Position numbers and translations under genes: made by a program. From Deltaproteobacteria bacterium RIFCSPLOWO2_12_FULL_60_16 (GTDB lineage: Bacteria > Desulfobacterota > Binatia > UBA9968): 7,608 nucleotides of DNA. The notes under the pieces are model-generated. The model did not search any database and was not told the DNA's origin. It saw only the letters and a list, made by a program, of their open reading frames with translations. The stretch lies in NCBI GenBank assembly GCA_001798565.1, contig MGSR01000066.1, positions 3,180-10,787 of the forward strand. The letters are read 5' to 3'. Shown here in pieces: positions 1 through 6,164 of the stretch (positions are counted from its first letter, which is position 1; each line of letters begins with the position of its first letter).

Positions 1-1
1 G

Positions 2-148
2 GTGGCCGGCCGTGTGACGGGGAGAGCGGGGCGTGAGGATATAACCGTCTTCAAAGAGTCGCAGGGAGGATTTGGCGACGTGGCATTTGCAGCGCGGATC
101 TACGACGAGGCGCGGAAGAAAGGCCTCGGACGCGAAATCGGATTGTAG
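2..148 (+). CDS. C-terminal fragment of an ornithine cyclodeaminase / mu-crystallin family protein
   Basis: An open frame enters from the left edge and stops at TAG 146-148, giving 48 residues. The visible part contains AGRVTGR, REDITVFKESQGG, FGDVAFAARIYDEARKKGLG and a short tail. This matches the C-terminal signature of the ornithine cyclodeaminase/mu-crystallin family, where a glycine- and arginine-containing turn precedes 'ITVFKS', then a helix (D-x-A-x-A) and a final basic helix ending in G-hydrophobic-G. Family members are NAD(P)-dependent enzymes: ornithine cyclodeaminase, alanine dehydrogenase and ketimine or imino-acid reductases. The substrate cannot be told from this tail. The stop lies 24 bases before the next start, so it is probably the upstream gene of the same transcript. 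The assignment rests on recalled motifs in a short fragment. Confidence 0.72.
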   Translation: MAGRVTGRAGREDITVFKESQGGFGDVAFAARIYDEARKKGLGREIGL

Positions 149-172
149 GTAGAATAGCAAGGGGGGCCTCTT

Positions 173-1351
173 ATGGCTGAAGATCGGAACTCTCCACAAT
201 TGTCCCTCAGGGAGCGCAACCGGAGATATGCCGCTATCCGGGAGCGCCTGCGCGAGCAAGGAGCAGCTTGCGCCGTAGTCGCCGGCAGCAATCTCTTTTA
301 CCTGAGCAACGGCGTCAAAGGCGAGCTGTTCGGGATTCTTCCGGCCGACGACAAGCCGCTGGCGGTCATCGTCAACCGGCGCCATCTCATCGATATCTCG
401 CCCCGCGTGCTGCTCGACTCCCAGGATTGGGTGACCGATTTGAAGCCGGGCTTCGATGCCTCCGCCGTCGTGGAGAAGCTGAAGGAATTGCGTCTGGACA
501 ACGGCGCCATCGGGCTCGCCGGCAGGATCGACTATCGCTTTTACAACCGGCTTAAGACGACGCTCTCCGGAGCGAAGATCGTCGACGTGTCCGACATCTT
601 CACCGACGTCAGGACGATCAAGAGCGAGGAAGAAAACGCGTTGATCGACCGGGCGAACAGGGTCTTCGACGCGGCGATCAAGAGAGTTCACGAAGTGGCG
701 CGGCCGGGCATGCCGGGCAAGCAGGTGGTCCAGGAGGGGATTAGGGCGATGTGGGAGGCCGGCGGCGATCTCGAATCGACGCTGTCGTTCAACTTCGGGC
801 CGGTGCCGGCGCAGAATCCCATTCTCGCCGACCTCTGCATGACGCGCAAGATCGAAAAGGGCGATATCGGAACTCTCACCGCGCATGCGCATTACTGCGG
901 CTACGCCGGCCACAGCGATCAGGAAATCTCCTTCGGCGAGCCGAAGCCGATGCATCGGGAGATGTTCCAGGCGGTGATCGTGATCAGAGAGGCGGTGCTG
1001 AAGCAGGTGAAAGACGGAGCGACCCAGCGCGACCTCATCGATGTCTACCAGAAGGCCTGCAAGCAGACCGGCTTCATGCCATCTCCCCATTCGCAGATCC
1101 ATCAGTACGGCATCGATGTTCCGGAATTTCCCGGACCCGCCTACAGGATCGCCGATACCAGGCCGGAGGCCGGCGGCCTGGGCGGCGCCGGCAACTTTGT
1201 GTTAAAGAGCGGCATGATCTACAGCATCTCTCCCACGGTCGTCGGCAAAGCGGGCAAAGACACCTTGCTCGGCGGCACTTCGCTGATCGTCACGGAGAGC
1301 GGCTGTCGGGACCACGGCGAGCGCAAAGTCGAGATGCTGGTCGCGTCGTAG
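173..1351 (+). CDS. M24-fold (creatinase/Xaa-Pro peptidase-like) protein with degenerate metal site
   Basis: This is a 392-residue, soluble, two-domain protein. Residues 14-145 form a creatinase-type N-terminal domain (the 'NLFYLSNG' stretch near 40-47 is the usual 'YLTG' position). Residues 150-392 form the pita-bread M24 domain, entered by the family junction 'VRTIKSEEENALIDRA'. Length fits Xaa-Pro dipeptidase or creatinase. Aligned by eye, the usual five metal ligands are mostly missing: the first Asp is T236, the second is H247 (D249 is close), the Glu of the 'IEP' motif is S353, and the last Glu is G368. Only H310 in HQYGIDVPEFPG is kept. Metal-dependent peptidase activity is therefore doubtful. 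Creatinase is a known metal-independent member of this fold, so a metal-free hydrolase on a small amide or guanidino compound is possible. ATG 173 is supported by AGGGGGG at 160-166, six bases upstream. Confidence 0.86.
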   Translation: MAEDRNSPQLSLRERNRRYAAIRERLREQGAACAVVAGSNLFYLSNGVKGELFGILPADDKPLAVIVNRRHLIDISPRVLLDSQDWVTDLKPGFDASAVVEKLKELRLDNGAIGLAGRIDYRFYNRLKTTLSGAKIVDVSDIFTDVRTIKSEEENALIDRANRVFDAAIKRVHEVARPGMPGKQVVQEGIRAMWEAGGDLESTLSFNFGPVPAQNPILADLCMTRKIEKGDIGTLTAHAHYCGYAGHSDQEISFGEPKPMHREMFQAVIVIREAVLKQVKDGATQRDLIDVYQKACKQTGFMPSPHSQIHQYGIDVPEFPGPAYRIADTRPEAGGLGGAGNFVLKSGMIYSISPTVVGKAGKDTLLGGTSLIVTESGCRDHGERKVEMLVAS

Positions 1352-1407
1352 TGCGGCGGAATTGAGGTTCAGGACGGCAATCCAACAAGGCCGGGAGGCG
1401 GAAAAGT

Positions 1408-2406
1408 ATGCATCCAAAATTGGCTGCAGTCATCGACAAGTCGATCAAAATCGGCAGCGGTTATTCGGGTTCTCTTTCCATGACCCGGAGTTTTGGCCGG
1501 ATTCTATCCGAGCGGGTGCTTAAGAGACCGATCACCATGGTGGTGCCCAGCCCGAACCGTCTGGACTGGGTCGCCGAGGGGCTGTTGGATCTCTGCTGGG
1601 TCGTGCCGCGGATTACCGCCAAGTGGGCGCAGCAGGGCGCCGGCCCCTGGAAGTCGAAGCCTCTCAAGAACCTGCGTGCCATCGCGCGCTTCCCCCAAGA
1701 CGATTGCCAGATGGTCTCGCTGGCGCCTTACGCGAAGTGGGAGAGCCTGGAGCAGATCGCCAAAGAGAAACCTCCTGTGCGCGTGGCCATTCGGGTCAAC
1801 CCGGAGGTTGTCGAAGGATCGGTAAGAGAGTGGGCTCACCCGGTCCAGGCGATCTTGCGGCAGTACGGAATCACGCTCAAAGACATACAACAATGGGGTG
1901 GAAAGTACTGGCCGTGCACGACGGACTTTACTTCAGTCGACGAAGAGATCCGGAACCGGCAGGTCGATATGGTCATGGGCGAGGCGTGCACGCAGCCCAT
2001 CTGGAAAAATGTCGCGGGACACGGATTCCGGTTCCTTTCCCTGAGCGAAAAGGCGATGGCGGGGCTGGAGGAGGAAGGATTCGAGCGCCACACGGTCCCC
2101 GCGGGCTTTTTGCCCGGCATCGACCGGCCGCTGCTCGCCGTCGACGAGTCGGATTTCCTGCTCTTGACGCGCGCGGAAGCCGAAGAGGACTTTATCTACG
2201 CGGTGGCGAAGGTCATCGATCAGAACCGGAAGCGGATGGAGGAAGGAGCCGTCACCATCCAGTATAGTTACAGCCAGCCGCTGCCGGTTCCGCAGATGAT
2301 CGTGCGTTCGCCTCTCACCGGGCCCATCACCGAGCAGTGGAAGACCGGGGTCCCTCTGCATCGGGGCGCGGAGCGCTATTACCGGGAAGCGGGCTATTTG
2401 AAATGA
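1408..2406 (+). CDS. TAXI-family (TRAP-type) solute-binding protein lacking a signal peptide
   Basis: This 332-residue protein resembles TAXI substrate-binding subunits of TRAP transporters and the related NMT1/thiaminase-like fold. It has an N-terminal strand 'IKIGSGYSG' (14-22), a central 'VRVAIRVNP' strand, and 'QYGITLKDIQQWGG' (152-165). The segment 'IRNRQVDMVMGEA' (181-193) resembles the family 'G-x-hydrophobic-DA' element. The C-terminus has 'GFLPGIDRPLLAVDESD' (233-249), 'DFIYAVAKVID' (261-271) and the tail 'PLHRGAERYYREAGYLK' (316-332), which closely matches the family ending. TAXI proteins normally capture small organic acids or amino acids in the periplasm. Here residues 1-15 contain no hydrophobic signal segment. 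GGGAGG at 1393-1398 (nine-base spacing) and an in-frame TGA near 1362 fix the start, leaving no room for an upstream one. No TRAP membrane subunit is nearby. Confidence 0.82.
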   Translation: MHPKLAAVIDKSIKIGSGYSGSLSMTRSFGRILSERVLKRPITMVVPSPNRLDWVAEGLLDLCWVVPRITAKWAQQGAGPWKSKPLKNLRAIARFPQDDCQMVSLAPYAKWESLEQIAKEKPPVRVAIRVNPEVVEGSVREWAHPVQAILRQYGITLKDIQQWGGKYWPCTTDFTSVDEEIRNRQVDMVMGEACTQPIWKNVAGHGFRFLSLSEKAMAGLEEEGFERHTVPAGFLPGIDRPLLAVDESDFLLLTRAEAEEDFIYAVAKVIDQNRKRMEEGAVTIQYSYSQPLPVPQMIVRSPLTGPITEQWKTGVPLHRGAERYYREAGYLK

Positions 2407-2467
2407 CTGCGGGCCCTGGATTTATCGGTTATTTTCCGCTATACGGAGCGTAAAACATCAGCGCAAG

Positions 2468-2474
2468 AAGGAGG
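2468..2474 (+). promoter_or_regulatory. Strong Shine-Dalgarno for the dienelactone hydrolase gene
   Basis: AAGGAGG lies eight bases before ATG 2483. It is the closest match to the anti-SD consensus in the window and settles the start. The 76-base gap in front of the gene shows only a weak CGCT/AGCG stem near 2440-2452 and no convincing terminator, so read-through from the upstream genes is plausible. Confidence 0.85.
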
Positions 2475-2482
2475 AAATTGCG

Positions 2483-3220
2483 ATGGCAGAAGTGATACCT
2501 TTCATTGTAGCGGCCAACGATCCGGCTTTGACCTCGGAGATGGTCGCGTTTCCGGGCAACGCGGGAAATATCAACGCCTATCTTTCCCGTCCCAAGAGCG
2601 GGGGCAAGCTCGGCACGGTCATCGTCATCCATGAGAACAGGGGGCTGGTCGACCATATCCAGGACGTGGCGCGCAGATTCGCGAAGGACGGATTCGCCGC
2701 TCTGGCAGTCGATTTGCTTTCGCGCCCGGGAGGAACCGGCCAGTACAAGACGCCGGAAGAAGCTATCGCGGCGATCGGCAAGCTGGCCAAGAGCGGAGTG
2801 GAAGAGGATCTGCACAGCGCGGTGGCCTACCTGAAAAAGCAGAATTTTTTCAACGGTAAGATCGGAGTGGTAGGGTATTGCTGGGGCGGGGGACAGTCGC
2901 TCAATTTTGCCACCAAGTGCAGGGATCTCAACGCCGCGGTCGTCTATTACGGGCGCAACCCCGACCCGCTGGATTCGGTCCAGAACATTCCCTGTCCCGT
3001 GCTCGGCAACTACGGCGCAGACGATCCCAACATCATGCCCGGGGTGGAGCCGTTGAAGGCGGCCTTGACCAAATGCGGGAAGGGCTTCGACATCAAGGTC
3101 TATCCCGGCGCCAAGCATGCCTTCAACAACAACACGAATGCCGACCGCTATCACCCGGAAGCGGCCAAGGACGCCTGGTCGAGAACGGCAAACTTCTTTA
3201 AGAAGAATTTGAGCGCGTAG
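2483..3220 (+). CDS. Dienelactone hydrolase-family protein (carboxymethylenebutenolidase-like)
   Basis: This is a 245-residue alpha/beta hydrolase of the dienelactone hydrolase family. The nucleophile is C133 in the elbow GYCWGGG (131-137). The acid is D181 in GADDPN and the base is H212 in KHAFNN. The spacings (48 and 31 residues) equal those of the Pseudomonas enzyme (C123, D171, H202). E51 in HENRG is the likely partner that holds the resting cysteine. Characterised members open lactone rings in chloroaromatic breakdown, but many homologues act on unknown esters or lactones. The substrate here is unknown, and no catechol dioxygenase or cycloisomerase is in the window. There is no signal peptide, so it should be cytoplasmic. 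It is the last gene of the forward run and is followed 16 bases later by the inverted repeat. Confidence 0.93.
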   Translation: MAEVIPFIVAANDPALTSEMVAFPGNAGNINAYLSRPKSGGKLGTVIVIHENRGLVDHIQDVARRFAKDGFAALAVDLLSRPGGTGQYKTPEEAIAAIGKLAKSGVEEDLHSAVAYLKKQNFFNGKIGVVGYCWGGGQSLNFATKCRDLNAAVVYYGRNPDPLDSVQNIPCPVLGNYGADDPNIMPGVEPLKAALTKCGKGFDIKVYPGAKHAFNNNTNADRYHPEAAKDAWSRTANFFKKNLSA

Positions 3221-3236
3221 GCTGAAGCAAGCAAGC

Positions 3237-3323
3237 AGTCGGCGGTCAGCAGTAGGCAGAGAAAAATTGGCAAAGGGCGCAGGTGAAGCTTCTACTGCTT
3301 ACTGCCTTCTGCTGACTATTTTT
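3237..3323. repeat. Imperfect inverted repeat, possible terminator between convergent genes
   Basis: The left arm (about 3237-3262) and right arm (about 3289-3317) are near reverse complements with several mismatches and small indels, separated by about 26 bases. Both arms are built from iterated CAGT/GCAGT-like words (left: AGTCGGCGGTCAGCAGTAGG; right: CTACTGCTTACTGCCTTCTG). On the + strand the right arm is followed by ATTTTT (3318-3323), so transcripts of the dienelactone hydrolase gene could end here. The large loop is unusual for an intrinsic terminator. The right arm reaches into the stop codon of the convergent minus-strand gene. It could instead be a copy of a dispersed palindromic repeat. 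Confidence 0.62.
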
Positions 3324-3639
3324 GGATTTCCGGTCTCTCTCCGACCGCTTTTCGCGCCACTTCGGGAGTTATCAGGTAGGGCCCCTCGGTGGTATCCCGC
3401 CAGATCTGCTGCGTGAGATCCGCGTTTCCCCCTGAAAGCACGAAAGAGACGGCGCCCCCGGTCAGTCCCATGACGACCGAGATCGCCTTGATCGGCACGA
3501 ACCACATATTGCCCGCCGTGAGGCCGACAGCCATACCGGCTATCTCGTTCGGCTCCTCCGCGGAAAGCGCCAGGGGCGAGGCCAGGGTGGCTGCCAGGAG
3601 AAGCGCGCCGGGCAGGCTGAGTTTCTTCCGCATAGACAT
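3316..3639 (-). CDS. Small exported protein of unknown function
   Basis: I do not recognise a named family for this 107-residue protein. Residues 1-27 form a classical signal peptide: MSMRKK, a hydrophobic core (GALLLAATLASPLAL) and a likely cut after 'LSA'. The mature part has a glycine- and small-residue-rich hydrophobic stretch at about 34-69 (AGMAVGLTAGNMWFVPIK, then VVMGLTGGAVSFVL), which could be one or two membrane-packed helices. A polar tail follows with 'DLTQQIWRDTTEGPYLITPE' at 74-93. The 'G-x-Y-hydrophobic-hydrophobic-T-P-E' tail recalls other small exported hypothetical proteins of proteobacteria, but this is from memory. The protein probably sits in the periplasm or envelope. 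ATG 3639 lies six bases after the upstream gene's stop, with AAAGGA inside that gene as ribosome binding site. It is the last gene of the minus-strand run. Confidence 0.75.
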   Translation of the reverse strand: MSMRKKLSLPGALLLAATLASPLALSAEEPNEIAGMAVGLTAGNMWFVPIKAISVVMGLTGGAVSFVLSGGNADLTQQIWRDTTEGPYLITPEVARKAVGERPEIQK

Positions 3640-3645
3640 TGTTCG

Positions 3646-3963
3646 CTATCCTTTCAGGGAGAAAAATTTGGCGCGGAGCACGTTCACTCCGTGGGACGGA
3701 TTCCAATAGCGCCGCACGCCGAAGTAGTAACAGCAGCGCTCGCTGTCCATGTCGTTATCGAAGACGCGCAGCTGGCCGTCCTGAAATCGGATCCGCGCCA
3801 GGCATGTCCCTCCCGGGATGGATGAAGTCATCACTTCCACCACGACGCCGATGCCCCATTGCTCGTAGTTGCTATGGGAGACTTCGTCGCCGACACGCAA
3901 GAAGAGCCGTTTTCTTTCTCCGTCTTTCACCGGCGTTTTCGCCTTTTCGGCCGACCATAACAA
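3646..3963 (-). CDS. DUF3553-like small Tudor-type domain protein
   Basis: This protein has up to 105 residues. The core at about 24-72, 'VGDEVSHSNYEQWGIGVVVEV' then 'ARIRFQDGQLRVFDND', has the pattern G-D-x-V-x-H then W-G-x-G-x-V-x-x-V and a later strand 'I-x-F-x-D-G'. This pattern is shared by DUF3553 proteins and by the small beta-barrel at the C-terminus of UvrD/PcrA helicases. That barrel usually mediates protein or nucleic acid contacts; no enzymatic role is expected. An extra C-terminal part (76-105: CCYYFGVRRYWNPSHG and a basic end) goes beyond the domain. The start is uncertain: TTG 3963 gives the longest form, and GTG at codon 12 or TTG at codon 22 (preceded by GGAGAAAG) would also keep the domain. 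Upstream is the alpha/beta hydrolase stop, 16 bases away. Confidence 0.72.
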   Translation of the reverse strand: MLWSAEKAKTPVKDGERKRLFLRVGDEVSHSNYEQWGIGVVVEVMTSSIPGGTCLARIRFQDGQLRVFDNDMDSERCCYYFGVRRYWNPSHGVNVLRAKFFSLKG

Positions 3964-3979
3964 ATCTCGGCAGTTTCGG

Positions 3980-4852
3980 TCAATGGCCGAGAAACTCTAC
4001 CACCGCCTGCGCCAGCGCTTCGGGGTTATCGTGGTGGATCATGTGGCCGGCGTCCGGTATTTCTATCCTGGTGTGCCGGGCTAGCGCCGCTAATCTCTCT
4101 CGCAGGTCGGGGCGGGGGGCTTGGCGGCTCTCTTTCCCCTGAACCAGCAGCACGGGACATTCGATGCGCCGGAAGAACTCCAGGGCCTGGCCCGTATAAA
4201 ACGGCTGGGGCGCCGTAGAGCGGTGGAGCGGGTCGAACTTCCAGATCCATGTTCCGCTGCCGCTCTCTTTCATGCCCCATTCAGCCAGCTTCAGGGCCAA
4301 CTCGGGCTTAAGGCGCGGATGGGCTCTCTGGAGTCTCTGGGCGGCCTCTCGCAGTGACGAATAGTTCCGGGCCTTCCTGTGCGCCGACGGTTTTACCTCA
4401 GCGAGCCACTTCGCCATCCGCTGCGGCGCGTCCGCGAAGGCCAGGCCCGACGGTCCCAGTCCCTCGACCAGGACAAGCCTCTTTACGCTCCGGGGGAAGG
4501 TGCCCGTGTAGAGGAAGGAGATCGTCCCGCCCATGGAATGGCCCAGCAGGTTTATCTGAGGTCGGGCCAGGGCGTGAATCAAGGAGTCCAGGTCCAGGAG
4601 ATAGTCGGCAAAGTGGTAATAGCCCCCGGCCCCGACCCACCCGCTGTCGCCATGGCCGCGGCAATCCGGGGCGATGATCCACAGGGGGTTCGGAGATTTC
4701 CTCTGCAACCAGGCCACGAGGGGCTCCCAGCTGCGGGCATGGTCGAGAAAGCCGTGGATCAGAATCAGCGGCTCGCCGCCGGGATCGCCCCACTCCAGGT
4801 AGTGGATCTTCAATCCGCGCACATCGATGCTGTGGTCTCTGGGCTCCTGCAT
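3980..4852 (-). CDS. Alpha/beta hydrolase, serine hydrolase-like (SERHL) type
   Basis: This is a 290-residue alpha/beta hydrolase with no signal peptide. Residues 9-16 and 27-35 give the first strands and the oxyanion turn (LILIHGF, HG at 33-34). 'PDCRGHGDSG' (62-71) is the usual loop after strand 4. The nucleophile S106 sits in GHSMGG (104-109), and H270 in 'DAGHMIHHDNPEAL' is the base. The acid is unclear: E241 in 'LLVQGKES' is at the common site after strand 7, and E130 in 'LVLVEGLGP' is at the alternative site after strand 6 used by some haloalkane dehalogenases. The 'LVEGLGP' segment and the lid at about 140-215 resemble the SERHL group. It probably hydrolyses an ester or similar bond; the substrate is unknown. 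It starts five bases after the JAMM protease stop without a strong ribosome binding site, suggesting translational coupling. Confidence 0.9.
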   Translation of the reverse strand: MQEPRDHSIDVRGLKIHYLEWGDPGGEPLILIHGFLDHARSWEPLVAWLQRKSPNPLWIIAPDCRGHGDSGWVGAGGYYHFADYLLDLDSLIHALARPQINLLGHSMGGTISFLYTGTFPRSVKRLVLVEGLGPSGLAFADAPQRMAKWLAEVKPSAHRKARNYSSLREAAQRLQRAHPRLKPELALKLAEWGMKESGSGTWIWKFDPLHRSTAPQPFYTGQALEFFRRIECPVLLVQGKESRQAPRPDLRERLAALARHTRIEIPDAGHMIHHDNPEALAQAVVEFLGH

Positions 4853-4857
4853 GCGGA

Positions 4858-5322
4858 TCAGATTTGCGCCAGGGGGATCTCGGCGAAATCTCTCTTCTCC
4901 GGCGCCCAGGCGTAGGCGGCGATTCGCTTTACCGCGCGGTGGTAGATGGAGATCACGATCTGGGCGCTGTCGGGATAGCTGGGTTCGCCGAAGGGCATGG
5001 CGAAGGCCTTGTCCTCTTGCGAGAAGTAGGCCTCGTGGTTCGGGTGAGAATGATATAAGGCTTTGATTTTCGCCCCGCTACTCTCCGCCTGTCGAATAAT
5101 AGACTCCAGCTCCTGCGGATCCATGGCGTATGCGATCGTGGCGTCGCGGGGATAGCTCTCCGGGTCGAGCGCATGGAGCGCGTTCTGTATGTTTCTGCAG
5201 CGCCAAACCTTGTCGCTCTTGCCGTCGTGGAGGATCACGCCGCAGCATTCTTCCGGAAAGGCCTCGACCGCATGACGGGAGATATCTTCCCATGCCTTCT
5301 TGGTGAGGGTCAGCCCTGTCAT
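4858..5322 (-). CDS. JAMM/MPN+ domain metalloprotease (M67 family)
   Basis: This 154-residue single-domain protein has the full JAMM zinc site. The acid is at E24/E25 in 'FPEECCGVIL', followed by H91-S-H93, seven residues, S101 and D104 in 'HSHPNHEAYFSQEDKA'. Bacterial proteins with 'P-E-E-C-C-G' at the N-terminus are stand-alone JAB proteases. Characterised relatives remove residues or amino acids from the C-terminal glycines of ubiquitin-like sulfur carriers such as CysO. No ThiS/MoaD-like carrier, E1-like adenylyltransferase or cysteine synthase is in the window, so the substrate is open. The protein is probably cytosolic. AGGAAAGG (rc of 5334-5341) lies 11 bases before ATG 5322. This is the first gene of a four-gene minus-strand run; I could not identify a convincing promoter for it in the divergent spacer. 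Confidence 0.92.
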   Translation of the reverse strand: MTGLTLTKKAWEDISRHAVEAFPEECCGVILHDGKSDKVWRCRNIQNALHALDPESYPRDATIAYAMDPQELESIIRQAESSGAKIKALYHSHPNHEAYFSQEDKAFAMPFGEPSYPDSAQIVISIYHRAVKRIAAYAWAPEKRDFAEIPLAQI

Positions 5323-5376
5323 TGCGCTTGCGGCCTTTCCTGCCCGGCCTTACCGGTCCAATTCCTTTACCATAGG

Positions 5377-5404
5377 TTGACTCTGCTATGCTATGAGCTA
5401 ATCT
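5377..5404 (+). promoter_or_regulatory. Candidate sigma70-like promoter of the acyltransferase gene
   Basis: TTGACT (5377-5382) matches five of six -35 bases. It is followed after 16 bases by TAATCT (5399-5404), a weak -10. Transcription would begin about 5410-5412, right at the GTG start. An alternative pair, TTTACC (5366-5371) and TATGCT (5387-5392, 15-base spacer), would leave a leader of about a dozen bases. Both lie in the 89-base spacer between divergent genes. Confidence 0.45.
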
Positions 5405-5411
5405 GTCCGCC

Positions 5412-6146
5412 GTGAAGGTCTCCGGTTCGCTTCGGCGGCTGCTCCTGCTCCCCTACCAGATTTTCGTCATCCTTTCCTTTTTCGTGCTCATGCTCGTCGG
5501 TGGCATGGCCAGCTGTCTGGCGAGTTTGGCGGACGCCAGCGGTAATAGGGCCCATAGATGGCTTATCTACTGGGCCCAGACCAATCTGGCGCTGGCGGGG
5601 CTTCGGGTTGAGATCGCAGGACTGGAGCGGCTCGATCCGGCCGAGACTTATATCTTCATGCCCAACCATGCCAGCTTTCTCGATATACTGCTGGCCTTCG
5701 CCTACATCCCGCACAATTTTCGTATTATTACAAAGAAGGAGATATTCCGGATTCCGCTCATGGGCTGGGCGCTCAGGCGGTCGCGCCAAATTCCCATGGA
5801 CCGCGCCAATCCAAGGAAAGGGCTGGCGAGCCTCAAGCAAGCGTTCAGCCTGCTCCGGGAGGGCATCTCGATTGTGGTCTTCCCGGAGGGGACTCGCACC
5901 GGCGACGGCGGGATCAAAGATTTGAAGGCCACGGTGTTTATTCTGCCCATCCGCAGCGGTGTTTCGGTGGTTCCGGTGCGCATTGATGGAACGTTTGCGG
6001 CGCTCAAACGGGGCAGTATTCTCCTCAATCCGGTGCCTCTGAAGATGGTCTTCCAGAGGCCCATTCCAGCGGGCGCTTTCGACGACCGGGACCGCTGGCT
6101 TTACGCGCAGAAGGTTAAAGAGGCACTGGCGGCATCGCCTCGTTGA
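5412..6146 (+). CDS. plsC: 1-acyl-sn-glycerol-3-phosphate acyltransferase (PlsC-type)
   Basis: This 244-residue membrane-associated acyltransferase would transfer a fatty acyl group to the sn-2 position of lysophosphatidic acid, giving phosphatidic acid for phospholipid synthesis. One hydrophobic helix spans about 15-40. Motif I is NHASFLD (85-91) with catalytic H86 and D91. Motif II is around 'GWALRRSRQIPMDR' (118-131). Motif III is FPEGTRT (157-163) and motif IV is 'VVPVRIDG' (187-194). After motif III the usual F-K-x-G element reads LKAT (171-174), a small departure. The exact substrate within the LPLAT family is not certain, and related N-acyltransferases share the motifs. GTG 5412 is the only start that keeps the whole N-terminal helix. 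It has no Shine-Dalgarno, and the candidate promoter would place the transcript start on it. The gene ends 18 bases before a convergent gene. Confidence 0.92.
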   Translation: MKVSGSLRRLLLLPYQIFVILSFFVLMLVGGMASCLASLADASGNRAHRWLIYWAQTNLALAGLRVEIAGLERLDPAETYIFMPNHASFLDILLAFAYIPHNFRIITKKEIFRIPLMGWALRRSRQIPMDRANPRKGLASLKQAFSLLREGISIVVFPEGTRTGDGGIKDLKATVFILPIRSGVSVVPVRIDGTFAALKRGSILLNPVPLKMVFQRPIPAGAFDDRDRWLYAQKVKEALAASPR

Positions 6147-6164
6147 ATGGGGTGAGGGAATGGA

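Noticed and set aside
2440..2455. Small CGCT/AGCG stem followed by TAAAA after the TAXI gene
   Set aside because: A four-base stem is too weak to call a terminator, and no T run follows.
2429..3154. Minus-strand open frame of 241 codons opposite the dienelactone hydrolase gene
   Set aside because: It lies antisense to a gene with an intact catalytic triad and a strong ribosome binding site. Its translation has no recognisable motif, and long antisense frames are common in GC-rich DNA.
3956..3958. ATG near the start of the DUF3553-like gene
   Set aside because: It is out of frame with the conserved domain. The in-frame starts are TTG 3963, a GTG at codon 12 and a TTG at codon 22.
3639..4142. 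Plus-strand open frame of 167 codons across the DUF3553-like gene and the hydrolase end
   Set aside because: The translation is Arg/Ser/Pro-rich without motifs and it crosses two better supported minus-strand genes.
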